A DNA stretch of 64,000 bases from Limnephilus marmoratus (taxonomy: Eukaryota; Arthropoda; Insecta; Trichoptera; Limnephilidae). The notes below the pieces were generated by a model. It did no database searches, was not told where the DNA came from, and worked only from the letters and a program-made list of their open reading frames with translations. A program made the translations under genes and the position numbers. Shown here one piece after another: positions 21,660-32,415 of this stretch. The stretch spans positions 31,370,405 to 31,434,404 of the forward strand of contig OU862909.1 of assembly GCA_917880885.1 (NCBI GenBank), given 5' to 3'. How positions within the stretch are numbered: the first letter of the stretch is position 1; each line of letters opens with the position of its first letter.

Positions 21660-22047
21660 CGTGAATACCTCACAAGAGTCCCAAATGCTCCCGTCCGAGG
21701 CGAGTGAAACTATGGCATCCTCAATTGGGGTATGTTGTGAGGCAGAAGATAGTGAGGAGGGGAAGGAGATGGGAAAGAGAAAGTTGAAAAAGTACTATTC
21801 AGATCTGCTCACCAAATACGGCTTAAGCCGTTTCAAGCAACGTTTCAAATCTGAATGGTGGTCTTACACCAGGGCGATACTGAGTATCTATCTTCCACTC
21901 TGGAACGTGCCGCAAATATATTTTTATATGAATTAATTGTGAAATAAAACAAATTAAACAAATAAGATTCATTTGCTCACGCCGGGATTCGATCCCGCTA
22001 CCTTCGAATTGCGAGTCAAGAGCCTTACCCCTCGACACGCCGGCCGT
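21660..22047 (-). mobile_element. tRNA-derived SINE, nearly full length
   Basis: The minus strand begins with a tRNA-like head: 'ggccggcgtgtcgaggggta', then box B GCGGGATCGAATCCCGG (about 21980-22000). It runs through TGCGGCACGTTCCAGAGTGG, the GA-rich 'ctccttcccctcctcactat' part and 'tgggagcatttgggactctt'. It matches 59746-60167 end to end apart from the poly(A). Confidence 0.8.
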
Positions 22048-22049
22048 TA

Positions 22050-22986
22050 TCCCCAAACTTGACACATAACGCTGAATGACATGGTGGCGGTCCCATAAAT
22101 TGTAATTGTTTCCTGTATGCATGCAAAACATGAACATTGAAAACAAAATCAACGAACAAGAATTTAACTTAAGAAATTTGGTAAAAAAGGAGCTTGCATA
22201 ATATACCTATCATGGATAGTCAGGGTTTCAAACAAACAGATAGTTGGTAATGGAACTCAAAAGGAGAAGAAGTCCCTGAAATACGTCTACATAGCAACAA
22301 GTTCTACCTATTTAACTTGGTCAAGAAAGAAGTAGTGGAAGCCAAAAGAGTACAGGAGATTTTCCCGGCTGAGGAAAATCTGTTAATGGACAGGTGTTCA
22401 AGGTTTGGAAATGTTCCGGTTAGCTGAGGTTAGGGCGAAATTAGAATGGATGGCCGCCAACGCTATTATATAGAACACCCTGTAGGAGATGTTTGAAACG
22501 AAAAATGTAAAGGCATAAATATATTTAAAAAGTGTTTAATCGATTAAGTATGAATTTTATCGTGCATGCTTGAAAAATATAGTGCGAGAATGAGGATAAC
22601 CGTAAAGGGAGGTCTAAATGTACTATAGCGTGTAGTGGTAGTTATCCATTTGGTTACCACGAGTTATGGTTTTATTTTTATTTCGATTGTGAGTTATGAA
22701 AAATTGGCAATAAAATACTTTATCGTCAAACATAAACTTTCATGTACGATCGTAAATGTGACCGGTAGTAGATATATGGGTGTGTACAGTACACATTATA
22801 ATTATGTGTGTATGCAGATATGAAAATAACAAGTTGGAACGTAGTACCTTCCTAAGCAAAGAGTTTCGTATTCAAATATATAGCAAACTAACAAAATGTC
22901 ACTAAAGACAATCTACGAAAGGATATGTTTTAAACGATTATTTCAAGATAGTTTTTAAGGCGAGACATAACCACGTTTATCGGGGG
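22050..22986. other. Unassigned
   Basis: AT-rich sequence without recognisable coding or repeat signals. The last ~40 bases before 22987 appear to belong to the older repeat that continues at 24422. Confidence 0.35.
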
Positions 22987-22994
22987 TTTGCCCG

Positions 22995-24413
22995 CAGCGC
23001 CGGATCTGCCATACGTTCAAAAACGTGCAAAAAACCTGGCGCCAACTCCTATTTTATTGAAAATTTGTTATAATATTCCCTGAATCGTTTAAAAATTACC
23101 CATAGTACGAAATAATTATTACGCTCTAGCAACACTTTCCAAAGATACAGACTGCGCACGCATCTGGTTTGTATTCAACGGTTTACGAATTTATAGTGAG
23201 TTACAGAATTTTTTTACAAATTCCATATATTTAGTTTAAACGTAAGATCTATTTTTCCATATATCTTTTACCGTCTTTTACGACGAATGGGTGCGATCCA
23301 AATTCATTAACCAATCACAGCGCCGTACTTTTATTCAAGAGAACAAACAAACCGACTGCGCCTTTCAAAATGCTTTTGTACGATTTAAGTCTCTAGGAGA
23401 AGGTAGTTGAAGACCATTTTCTTATGAAATCTTCAGTAAATTCTATTAGCATAAACATCGCACGGTTTGCAACAGTTAACAGTTTCATCATTGATTTGAC
23501 AGTTGAAGTTCGTAAAATGTACCTATAATTAATTTCTATTAGATTTGTTATTTTACAGTCAGTAATAATCAGTGTAAGCGTCTTTCGTAAGCCGTTGATA
23601 CCATAGATACGTCAGTGTTTTGTATGGTGTTTGTTCGCTCAACACAGAACACAGTGGAAATGGAAATGCAAGGTACAAATTTGAGGTTATATTATTAGGT
23701 TTTTTAATTTATAACTAAATTTCTATTGTTTGTTAGAGGTTGTGGATTGTGGATTACAATGAATAGAACAATAATTAAAAAAAAAACTTTCAGGCTCGCA
23801 GAATCTAAAACGTAGAATTAAAGAGCATAATGACATAAAAAACTCGTTTCCATTGGGAATTTTTTATTCCAATTTCTCCAGCACCGATAAAAAATGATGT
23901 CCCGCGCAATGACGTTACAATGGTCCCGAGCATATCTAAACAGATATCTATCGCACAAATTCCTCCGGTCGAATTATTAGAAGATAAAAATAACGTTACT
24001 GATAGCAGTTTAAATTTAATTCTGTTTTCAGAGCTTGAATTGAAAGATCCCGGATGCTGGCCAAAGTTATCTCAAAATTCCATTAATTTATTAGTTCAGG
24101 AAGGTCCTGTACAATTAAAAGGTTTTGATTTTCCTACTACGAACAAGCATAAATTTAATACTAAGTATTATTACAAGAAACTGCCTAATGGAGAAGAATT
24201 ACATAGATCGTGGCTTATTTATTCGAAAACTTTAGATAGGGTTACACCCTTTATATGTCTTAATTTTATTTGATAAATTAGTGTAAAAAAAAATAAAATT
24301 AAAAAAAATATATTGGCGTGAACGAATTTTTAATCAAAATAAAAATGTAGGGGGGGGGGGGGCGCCATCGGTACCTACTGCACAGGGCGCTAGATTTCGT
24401 AGATCCGGCCCTG
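22995..24413 (+). mobile_element. hAT element with TTF zinc-finger N terminus, 8-bp target duplication
   Basis: Ends CAGCGCCGGATCTGCC and TAGATCCGGCCCTG. TTTGCCCG flanks both sides (22987-22994, 24414-24421). A 12-base G run (about 24349-24362) sits near the right end. Only the N-terminal part of the transposase remains (23920-24273), so it is an internally deleted copy. It interrupts an older repeat that has an inverted copy at 58660-59090. Confidence 0.85.
23920..24273 (+). pseudogene. Truncated ZMYM1/TTF-type hAT transposase N terminus
   Basis: 117 codons. Diagnostic parts are LKDPGCWPKLSQNSINLLV, GPVQLKGFDFPTTNKHKFNT and YYYKKLPNGEELHRSWLIYS. This is the TTF-type zinc-finger region that precedes the catalytic core in ZMYM1-like hAT transposases. 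The usual cysteine-rich CFCC.LF end is changed to PFICLNFI and stops, so the finger is incomplete and the RNase-H-like core is absent. An upstream ATG at about 23659 followed by a GGTACAAATTTG donor-like site could mark a first exon; this is weak. Confidence 0.65.
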
Positions 24414-24421
24414 TTTGCCCG

Positions 24422-24975
24422 AGGCTCACATTTTAATTTATTTCGGCGAATTCGTAATTGAATTATCATTTTTATTTCAATGCCTCACAAGGCATGCGAG
24501 GTATTTATATTTTAGATTAATAAAAACAGTACGTTGCCATAATTTTTTAACGTACAACGCCTTTAAAAAATTATAATAAGTCGTACAACTAAAGTTAGCG
24601 CTGAGCACCAGATTTTATTTTTCTAGATTCTAGACGATGAATTAATAACTTCGGGAGTTATTCATTTAGAAACATCTTAAATATTAGTAACTCGTTCTTC
24701 AGAAATTAATAAAATGAACCCGGCGGAAAGGTCGAATCTCCAGGCCTGCTAGGGTGAATTCGACCGTACGTCCGTCCAATACGCCGTGCCGCGGGCGCAT
24801 AGTTGTTTACACGCTTTCTACACTTACGTCGTTAAGATTCCCATATTATTTTTCTTCTTCTCCTTTTTTTGATAGGGCAAATTTGACAGTAGGACCGTCC
24901 AATACACGGGTCGCGAGTCGCAATTTGTATACACGGCTTCTTTACTTACCTCGTTAAGATTTTGAATAGGATATA
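24422..24975 (-). repeat. Interspersed repeat, inverted partner of 58660-59090
   Basis: The segment 24720-24970 is the inverse of 58660-58885, including 'ctaggcctgctagggtgaat'-like and 'cttaacgacgtaagt' blocks. It contains an internal duplication of the ACGTAAGTRAAGAA...CGTGTA unit. Outer parts to 24422 match more loosely. The family is unidentified. Confidence 0.65.
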
Positions 24976-25373
24976 TGTAACGAAGAAAATAATGCAACGA
25001 ATCCACAACATAAACCGGTTCCCCGCTCTTAAGGCGAACGATCCACCTCGATCACTTCGCGGTGTGCCTTCCCGACGAATTCACGAATATTTACTTCCTA
25101 AAAATCAGGGTGTAAAATTCTCACCTTTACAGGTAGCCCTTCATTATTTTTATTACGAACTACGAACGAGGCAATGTATGTAAGTGCTAAGTCGTTCGTT
25201 GCGAGGTGCCGAGATTTATTAACAAATCCACTTTATCGGCGAAATTCAACTTCGTGCGAAGGTTTCAAAAACTTTGCCGAGCGTAATCCTTGAATAACAT
25301 TAGATACTGCCTCCGTCATGTTAGGTGGAAGAGGCTTTTGGTTGTAATAACATTTTTTCACGAGTCTACTTTC

Positions 25374-25560
25374 CTGGGCGCACTTGCAATGGATGCAGGT
25401 TGCGGGTTGCGCGCGGAAGTAATGCAGCAGCTTTCTGGTTCCGCCGCCACCTCTGGACCTTTATCCGGCGCTGCGGGCGATGAACGGACGAGGCTTCCGC
25501 TTCCGGCGACGGGGGTACCAGCACCGGCCGCACAGGGCGCACACCGAAAAAACTTTACAG
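25374..25560. other. GC-rich island, coding-like on both strands, unassigned
   Basis: This ~190-bp stretch is far richer in G and C than its surroundings and stays open on both strands (plus 25290-25631; minus 25738-25358). The plus reading includes GLRAEVMQQLSGSAATSGPL; the minus includes CAAGAGTPVAGSGSLVRSSP. I recognise no domain. It could be an exon or part of an unknown element. Confidence 0.25.
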
Positions 25561-25929
25561 ATTCAATTTCCCACCGGAGCACATTCGCAAGACGTTTAAT
25601 CTGGGTTAGTTTACGTCTTGCTGTAATGTGACACATTTTAGTGGGGTTTGTATTACATACATGGATTGTACTTACATACGGATAAAGAGACATTGCCGTC
25701 AACAGAGGCTGTGGAGGAATTTTGCGGAAAGGGGTCATTTTACGATTGTGCGAACAATATACAACTACCCGTTAGACACGGGGTAGAGAGTGCTAAGATT
25801 AAAAAATACTTTATAAAATTGTACCAGTCTTTTGCTGTAGTCGCGGTTGAAACTCAAGTGCGTTTTACTATGAAAATATCTACTAATGATAAACTATCAA
25901 GTACCTAACAATTACAACACCAGACTCCA

Positions 25930-26795
25930 TGCTCCATTTAACGTAGTTGCTTCTCGCACTAATTTTCTGTTTAACTCTTGTCTTTAGAGATTCCATCGTG
26001 TGGGGAATGAAACTTGCTCTGTTGATATATTTTTTTATAAAAACATCGCTTCCTTCAAAAGGCGTATATGCATGCAGATGCAAAAATTCTTAAATGTTCC
26101 AGATTGTTAACAGTAAAAAAATTAATACCTATTGCTCTGTAACTACTTTCATAGAACCTACTTGCTTCTTTATATATGTAACTGCTGTGTAGGTACCTTT
26201 TATTTTATTTTTTCCTGATAACAACAAACTTACGTAAAAATCCTTAAATGTTTCAGACTGTTAACAGTAACAAATTTAATACCCACTGTTCTGTAACTAC
26301 ATTCATAGTACCTACTTACTTATTTATATATGTAATTACTGCGTACCTTTTATTTTTTTCATAATAATAACAAACATGCGTACATTTATGATAGCAAAAA
26401 AAAATTAAAAAATTAATTACCAGAAAATTACCTACTTTTATATTAATCGTTAAAAAATGTTTTATACCACTGCAATACCGGTATGCTTCGAGTATGTTTG
26501 GAATTATATTTTGTGTGATATTGTGACAATAATTATTATTGAATCTAATGTAGCGTGAGCCCAAATACGAATCTGCTGGTTGAACTCCTTTATAAACAAT
26601 TTACTTATCGAATACTGATACCTACTTATGTTAGGCCTACTTATATCTTTTATGCTCTGTTTATTATTTTATGTGCTATATACTTATGATACTACATACT
26701 TGTTATAATGCTCCCGTACAATTTGCTTTACATGTAAAAGCCATCAAGGCGTAAACAAACAAATAAATAAATAAATACTACACGTAAACTGATTT
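25930..26795 (+). pseudogene. LINE remnant with long 3' UTR and AAAT tail
   Basis: A decayed reverse-transcriptase end appears at 25930-26090 (ETCSVDIFFYKNIASFKRRI-like). The 3' UTR contains two diverged units of about 156 bp (AAATGTTYCAGAYTGTTAACAGTAA at 26090 and 26246). It ends TTACATGTAAAAGCC...AAATAAATAAATAAATA. The same tail type is at 57643-57690 on the minus strand. Confidence 0.5.
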
Positions 26796-26802
26796 GACAC
26801 AT

Positions 26803-27028
26803 TTTAGTTATTTGTTTTTGGGGTGTTATACCGTGTTGCACTACCTCCTTATTTAGCCAAAGTTCGGACAGCGTTGCAGTGTCCATCATCAGGGCAGATC
26901 CGGCAGATCCGGTAGATGTGAAATTGCTGTCCGAAACGTTGGCTAAAGAAGGAGGTAGCGCAACACGGCATAACACTCCAAAAACAAATAACGAAAATAC
27001 TTTTGGCCGTGAAAATCTTAAAACGTAT
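26803..27028 (+). mobile_element. Hairpin retroposon, copy 3, with 14-bp target duplication
   Basis: Snap-back core as in copies 1 and 2. CTGATTTGACACAT flanks both sides (26789-26802, 27029-27042), a perfect 14-bp duplication. The right side carries the GGCCGTGAAAATCTTAAAAC extension; the left side starts within the hairpin. Confidence 0.8.
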
Positions 27029-27059
27029 CTGATTTGACACATCTTTGGGGATAGTGTGT

Positions 27060-27650
27060 GGAGGGAATTTTTAAGGAAAAGGATATGAGGGGTGGGTGGG
27101 AATCTGTGTCTACGAGTAACGGACGTATGAATCCATCCCTCCCACTGCAGTGGAGGTTATCCACCTCTTACCCGCCCTGGTATAAGTAACTGATGGTTAC
27201 TTCTTCAAGGCTCTCGCAAGATTCTATTTTTTTTGGTAAACGAAGCTACGACCTCCAGTGTCCTTGCATACGTTGTTAGTAAGCAGTATGCAAGTGCTTA
27301 ACAGGAAAAACAAAATGCAAAAAAATAGGTTAGTAAGACAAAGATAAATTAAACAGGGCAAAAGAAAAACTCATTCCCACTGCAGTTCAAGCCGATGTTC
27401 CGAGAGAGTACGGCTGGAGAAATCAAAGAAACTCCCTCAACCACTCTCTCCCGATCCGGCCTGCCATGCAGCCGTGGGCAGACGCATTCGCCGCCAAGAC
27501 CCGGTAAAAAACCTCACCCGATGAACCAGGGCACCTCTGTTAAGTCACCAAACGTAACGAACCACTTGGGGTGACCTATGGCAGAGGTGTCGGTTATCCA
27601 ATAAATGGTTCCCACAAATGGGGCGGTACCCACACCCGCTTCTTAAATGA
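27060..27650 (-). mobile_element. Composite non-autonomous retroelement, inverted copy of 33945-34385
   Basis: On the minus strand the order matches 33945-34385: the 'ataaccgacacctctgcca'-type block, 'ggttcatcgggtgaggtttt', the PCR-like 'catgcagccg' block, then the T/C-rich part. It is interrupted by a 225-bp repeat at 27151-27375 and lacks the terminal hairpin. Confidence 0.6.
27151..27375. mobile_element. 225-bp insertion with 10-bp target duplication
   Basis: CCCACTGCAG flanks both sides (27141-27150, 27376-27385). The insert begins TGGAGGTTATCCACCTC, a short palindrome, and contains 'gcagtatgcaagtgcttaac'. Two tandem copies of the same unit lie at 36579-37016. There is no coding capacity. 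Confidence 0.75.
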
Positions 27651-28295
27651 TTTTAGTTGAAAAGGATGTTAGTTAAAAGACGTAAAGGAAGTTAGTTGAT
27701 AAGAATGATTACATTAGTTATATACAATCAATGCTCTCTTGTCGCGTCGCACGGAAAATTGATAAATACATTGTCTGACAGTTTCAGTCCAAATCATTTC
27801 TTTATTGGTTCGTGTCCGACGACAAGACGTTGGGTGGATATTTTTTGTCCCTCCTTTTATTTCTTTCAGTTCTGAGCTGAACCTTCCGAACTTTAACGTC
27901 GGAAGTAGGTACTACAGAACGTCGCAAGACGCCGCTATTTCCGTCGTTACTAAACTTCCCATTGTTCCCGCTTGTTTCCTCGAAAGCCTTCCAGTGCACA
28001 GACTGAACATATTATACACCGGTCCATAGAGGAAGACATCAAAGGCTGGCCTTCGTGGTACATAAAGTAACCTATATAATCACGATATTTTCAAGGATAC
28101 GGGACTAGCAGTTCTGACCTACATAAAGCAGTTCTTATATTGACCATAATGACAAGGAACATAATAAAAGATCAAGAATTAGATGTTGAAATCGTGACAC
28201 GCAGACCAGGGAAATAGAAAAGGGTTATGTTGAGAGAATATTTGAAGTGTAAGTAGGTAAATGGAAGAAGAAGTTAGGTGCTAAAGGAAAGGAAA
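27651..28295. other. Unassigned
   Basis: An open plus frame (27805-28029) follows TTTATTTCTTTCAG, which looks like a splice acceptor at about 27875, but the product is not recognisable. Otherwise no signal. Confidence 0.3.
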
Positions 28296-28296
28296 A

Positions 28297-28725
28297 CATA
28301 AAACAAAACAAAAAAAAACGACTTAAAAAAATGCACTAAAAAGTAAAAAAATAATTTCGTATTCTTCAACAACTTACTTTTTCTACTCATGAATATGTAG
28401 GTACGATTGTTATTTTTGGAGTCGATGTCAGCCAAGGTAGGTTTGTAACTACATATTTAGTTAGAGGTGAGAAGTGCTTGTGTCGCAAGCGCGACTTGAC
28501 GAGGCGAGAGGCAGGAGGCGAGAGCGGAGCCGCGGCGGGATGGAAGCTGTCAAGTGAACACTCCGGGCCGTGTACCTTGGCTGACACCGACTCCAAAAAT
28601 AACAATCGTACGTACATATTGATGAGTAGAAAAAGTAAGTTGATTATTAAGTAGTAGAAGAATACGAAAAAAAAATTTTTTTGTGCATTTTTTAAGTGGG
28701 TTTTTGTGTTTTGTTAAAGTTTTTG
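28297..28725. mobile_element. Foldback MITE with ~150-bp arms and GC-rich centre
   Basis: Left arm 28297-28440 and right arm 28570-28725 are inverted copies sharing GATTGTTATTTTTGGAGTCG and CTTACTTTTTCTACTCAT. The loop (28465-28565) is GC-rich with GAGGCGAGAGGCAGGAGGCG. No clear target duplication found. Confidence 0.65.
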
Positions 28726-28739
28726 TTTATTTTTTTATT

Positions 28740-29295
28740 TTTAGTGAATCTGAAGTAGACTAACTAATTTGTCTGAATATGGGTAGACCTACTAAACGTG
28801 CTGCTCATATGATACAGACATTACTTGACCATAACGACGTTGCGGTAGGTGACTCAAAGATCCGGATAGCCTATAAAAGATTCGGCCGAGTATCGTTAAT
28901 TTGCTCCTAAGAATTGAAGAGTTCCGTTTCTTTGTCATGGATCCCATAATCAGAACCTAACCAAACTCTCATCAAACTACCCTTGAAGTACATCCTTTCC
29001 AATAAAAAAAGAATCATCGAAATCGGTTGGAGTGATATTGAGTTATTCGTCCATTTGTCGCGCAGATACTTAATGCAAATTTAAGACTTATATGGTTTTC
29101 TCATGGATGCCATTGTTAGAACTGGACCAAATTGAAATGGGACCACACGGGAAGCACCAGCTTTCAAATAAAAAAAGAATCAGAAAATATCGGTTCACCC
29201 AGTCGAAAGTTCTGAGGTAACAAAAATGAAAATTAAAAAAATACAGTCGAATTGAGAACCTCCTCCTTTTTGAAGTCGTTTAAAAATGCACGATC
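28740..29295. repeat. Interspersed repeat ending in CTTTTTGAAGTCGTTTAAAAA
   Basis: Contains twice the pattern 'ataaaaaaagaatca..aaatatcgg' and ends with CCTCCTCCTTTTTGAAGTCG, a tail familiar from repeats scattered through lepidopteran DNA. It abuts the foldback MITE, whose left end also has AAACGACTTAAAAAA, so both may be one element. Confidence 0.45.
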
Positions 29296-30200
29296 AAGTA
29301 AATCAAGAGTCGTAATAAAAAATAATAAATGTAAATAACGAATAATTGTGTGGCAGGAGTTGCTTCGTGTTCCATAATCCATACTCTCTGTACCCGGTAA
29401 AATTGCATGAATTATTCTTAGTGAAATGTTTGGTATTATTTACATTCAAACACTATTCATTTCTTCCCAATAACTTTCTCTAACTTTATGTTATTAACTT
29501 CAGGGGATCTTCTCAATAACTTCAGGTTCTCGATAACAAACTGGTTTATTATGAGTTTAAGTATTTACAATAATAATGCTGCAAGTCACACGACATGTCC
29601 ATACAAGCGGCTAATTTAATCTGGTCGGTAGCCTGGCCAGAGCCAGTCTCGGCGGGACCGCCTACTTGGGTACCCTGTGGCCATCGATAGAAGCACTTTC
29701 CCTGCTGGCATCTGACGGCATCACTTAGAAGCTTTTTCAATACATTACACTTAGTTACATAAATACATATTATCTGATCTAACTGAACCGGAGTATTTAT
29801 GTACAGTTATACGAATTGTAATTTTGCATTTTGCAATCGTGCTTTTTAGAGACAAGGTCACTAGGCGTATATTATGCCCTATCTAGCAAGCCTATATCAC
29901 TGCACCAGACAGATCATTTCTCACTGCGGGCGTGCAACCCAATAGAGATGTAAAGCGGTCATAATTTATCTGGACGATTTTCAACAGCGCAATATAAGTC
30001 GAATGGTCGTGTACAATGTACAATGCGCCGAGTCCTGCTAAAGGCCAAACGTGATGAGAATTAATTAGCGAGTCCTCCGAGATAAATAGGCCCGCCGGCT
30101 TATTTTTGTTGCCTTTGATATTACGGCGGATATTATTCATGCTTTTTATTGATGGTTCATTCCAGTCTTGCATTGTAAAGGATTCATATTGTACATTGCT
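29296..30200. other. Unassigned
   Basis: A G/C-richer patch at 29600-29720 carries a short minus frame (29740-29549) that I do not recognise. Nothing else seen. Confidence 0.3.
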
Positions 30201-30227
30201 GAATCAAATATCATTGAGATACAGCAT

Positions 30228-30330
30228 AAGCTAAGGGCTCTTTGTGCGTACGACGACCACCGTAGCGGAGTCGCAAGCTTTATGACGTTGGAATCAGAGG
30301 GCATAGGTTTAAAACCCGGCAAGGGCAAAT
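30228..30330 (+). repeat. Degenerate tRNA-derived SINE
   Basis: Contains 'gttggaatcagagggcatag' then GTTTAAAACCCGGCAAGGGC, a weak box B followed by the AAATATTTGTTTTTATCT body common to tRNA-derived SINEs. The box A region is poor. Confidence 0.4.
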
Positions 30331-30424
30331 ATTTGTTTTTATCTATTAACACTCACCTTATAAATGAAAAAGTTTTTAAATTTGCATTGATATTTTTTCT
30401 GAAACAAACTGACGAGGAAAAACA

Positions 30425-30545
30425 TACAGCATTTGTGGGTTCCCACCTGACGCCTGTGCTCTAAAGTGCGTTTACATTAGGAGAATCTGTCAAACGGACA
30501 GCCCGTTTCAATGGAGGGCCTGTTCGGAAGATTGCTTCCGTGGAA
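30425..30545 (-). pseudogene. LINE fragment (same family as 7441)
   Basis: CACCTGACGCCTGTGCTCTA and 'gagaatctgtcaaacgga' match the 7795-7885 portion of that LINE copy in the same orientation. Confidence 0.55.
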
Positions 30546-30904
30546 GAAGACTAGATTTTTATTTCGGTCCCTTTTAGACGTAATCAGACATGATTGGGGC
30601 TTTGAAATATTAAATTTGAAACATTAAATATAGAAAAAATAAAATATTAAAATCATTTGTCCTCAACTTTTGTAACTTCGTTCCAGAATGAAAGTATTCT
30701 TGATCACACGATTATGTAACACCATCACCATTCAAATTTGCTTGAAATTTAACTATTTTTGATAGTCAGCCACTTCCTTTCATCTGCTCCAACCCCAACA
30801 CCTCCAACATCAATCTCAGTGGTCGGTCATTTGGAACTCATGCGGTATCACATAAAGAAAATATTATAATTCACTGAAATAAAATCAGAATTCACCCAGC
30901 ATTA

Positions 30905-31222
30905 CCCATCCCTCAAATGAACTCTTTGCCAAAACTAAGGTCTTAGATATTCGACAGCTATTTACTAAAACAAGCATTTGTTATATACGAAAAAATAACC
31001 TACTAATGGCTCCACAACATCAAGCACACACCAGCTTTTCAGCATTCAAAAACTAATACCTCATTCGCTCAACGACAATTCTGGTTCATCGCTCCTAAAA
31101 GATATAATGCTCTGAGTACTGACATAAAGTCACGTAATTCTAAAATACTTTATACAGCAAGTGTAAAACATTGGATTTTCGAAAGGGGACGAGCGTACTT
31201 CAAAGAATACATGTGTTCTTAA
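30905..31222 (+). pseudogene. LINE reverse transcriptase C terminus (third type)
   Basis: Plus strand: FAKTKVLDIRQLFTKTSICY and, after a frame change, RQFWFIAPKRYNALSTDIKS followed by ASVKHWIFERGRAYFKEYMC and a stop at 31220-31222. The IRQL block and the 'P..YN.L...IK' block are typical of the tail of jockey/CR1-type reverse transcriptases. AT-rich 3' UTR follows, with AATAAA near 31547. Confidence 0.65.
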
Positions 31223-31774
31223 CACTACATTTTAATTATGAATTTTTGCATTTCAAAGTTTTTATTTCCATTTTTTTCTATTTTTCTTTAAAACATTATT
31301 AATTTTTTTTCTCTTAGTTTTTCACTTCATTTTATTTATGTTTTAATTTATAAATATATGTTCTAATTTATATATTTGTATAGAACCCACGAGTTCTTAA
31401 CACTTAATATTTATTATTGTATTATTGTATTTCAAAATTTGAATTTTCATTTTTATTTTTCTTCAAAATATGTTTTTTTTAATTTATTTTTCACTTAATT
31501 TTATGTATTTCAAAGTTTTTATTTAGAATGTTTAATTATCTGTTTCAATAAAATAGTATTTTTTAATTACTATTTAAAATTTTTAAATGTATGACTACCC
31601 ACAACACGTGTATTAGCCTAGGGTGGTAGCCAAAAAAAAACGAAAAATTTGTAACCAATAATTTTTTATGAAATAAAAATAAATATTAAAAAAAATATAT
31701 GTATTATGTTTATTCTGATTACACGTATCAAAATATTGGCCAATCCATGCAACTACCCCAACCCAAGTCTTACC

Positions 31775-32092
31775 ATACGCCCGTAAAAATTATGCTTTTT
31801 CCACAAATGCTGTTATTTGCAGATTTTTTTAGTTGATTTCTGTGGAGATCGTAATTTTGAGGAAGAATCCAAAATTTCAGTCGGTTCAGCGGCATGGAGC
31901 CTGAGAAAACGAGTTTTAAAGTTCGACCCCAAGCCTTAAAAGTATAAAGTAAACCCGTAAAAAGGATGATTTTTTCACGAATTCTGCTTTTTGCTGATTG
32001 ATTCCTATAAATACCATAGTTTTTAGTAAGAATCCAAAATTTCAGTCGGTTCGGTACCATAGAGCCTTAAAAAAAGTCTAATGAAGTTCGAC
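31775..32092. repeat. Two diverged tandem units of about 168 bp
   Basis: GAATCCAAAATTTCAGTCGG occurs at 31865 and 32032, each preceded by CCCGTAAAAA..ATG and TTTGCWGAT. The parent repeat is unidentified. Confidence 0.65.
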
Positions 32093-32254
32093 ACAATATT
32101 AAAATACAAAATCTAAGTTTAAAAACACAATTAAAAATGCAGAAAGATAAATTATTAATTTTTGTCCGCTGAAAATTACTCTTATAAAATCTTCGTCAAG
32201 ACGATCACGGGGTTTTACAGTAAAGCTCTTCAAATAATTCGCTGATAACTCTAA

Positions 32255-32415
32255 AATCAACATTTTATTGGTTTTGCGTTTTATGTTCTTGCCTCTTCGA
32301 GACCCATGTTCATTCCCCCCTCTCCTCAAAAGACCTTTCATTCAGCATCTTCACAGATGACACAGAGGAAAATCATTTTCCTCCGGGTCTCCTGTGGGAA
32401 GTTAAGGTAAAAAAA
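32255..32415 (+). mobile_element. LINE 3' terminus with hairpin
   Basis: Plus copy of the 3' end seen at 7441: 'cgagacccatgttcattc', then the hairpin AGAGGAAAATCATTTTCCTCC (32363-32384), then TCCTGTGGGAAGTTAAGG and an A-rich tail. 5'-truncated. Confidence 0.65.

Noticed and set aside
27805..28029. Exon preceded by TTTATTTCTTTCAG
   Set aside because: A single acceptor-like site without donor, partner exon or recognisable protein is too little in AT-rich DNA.
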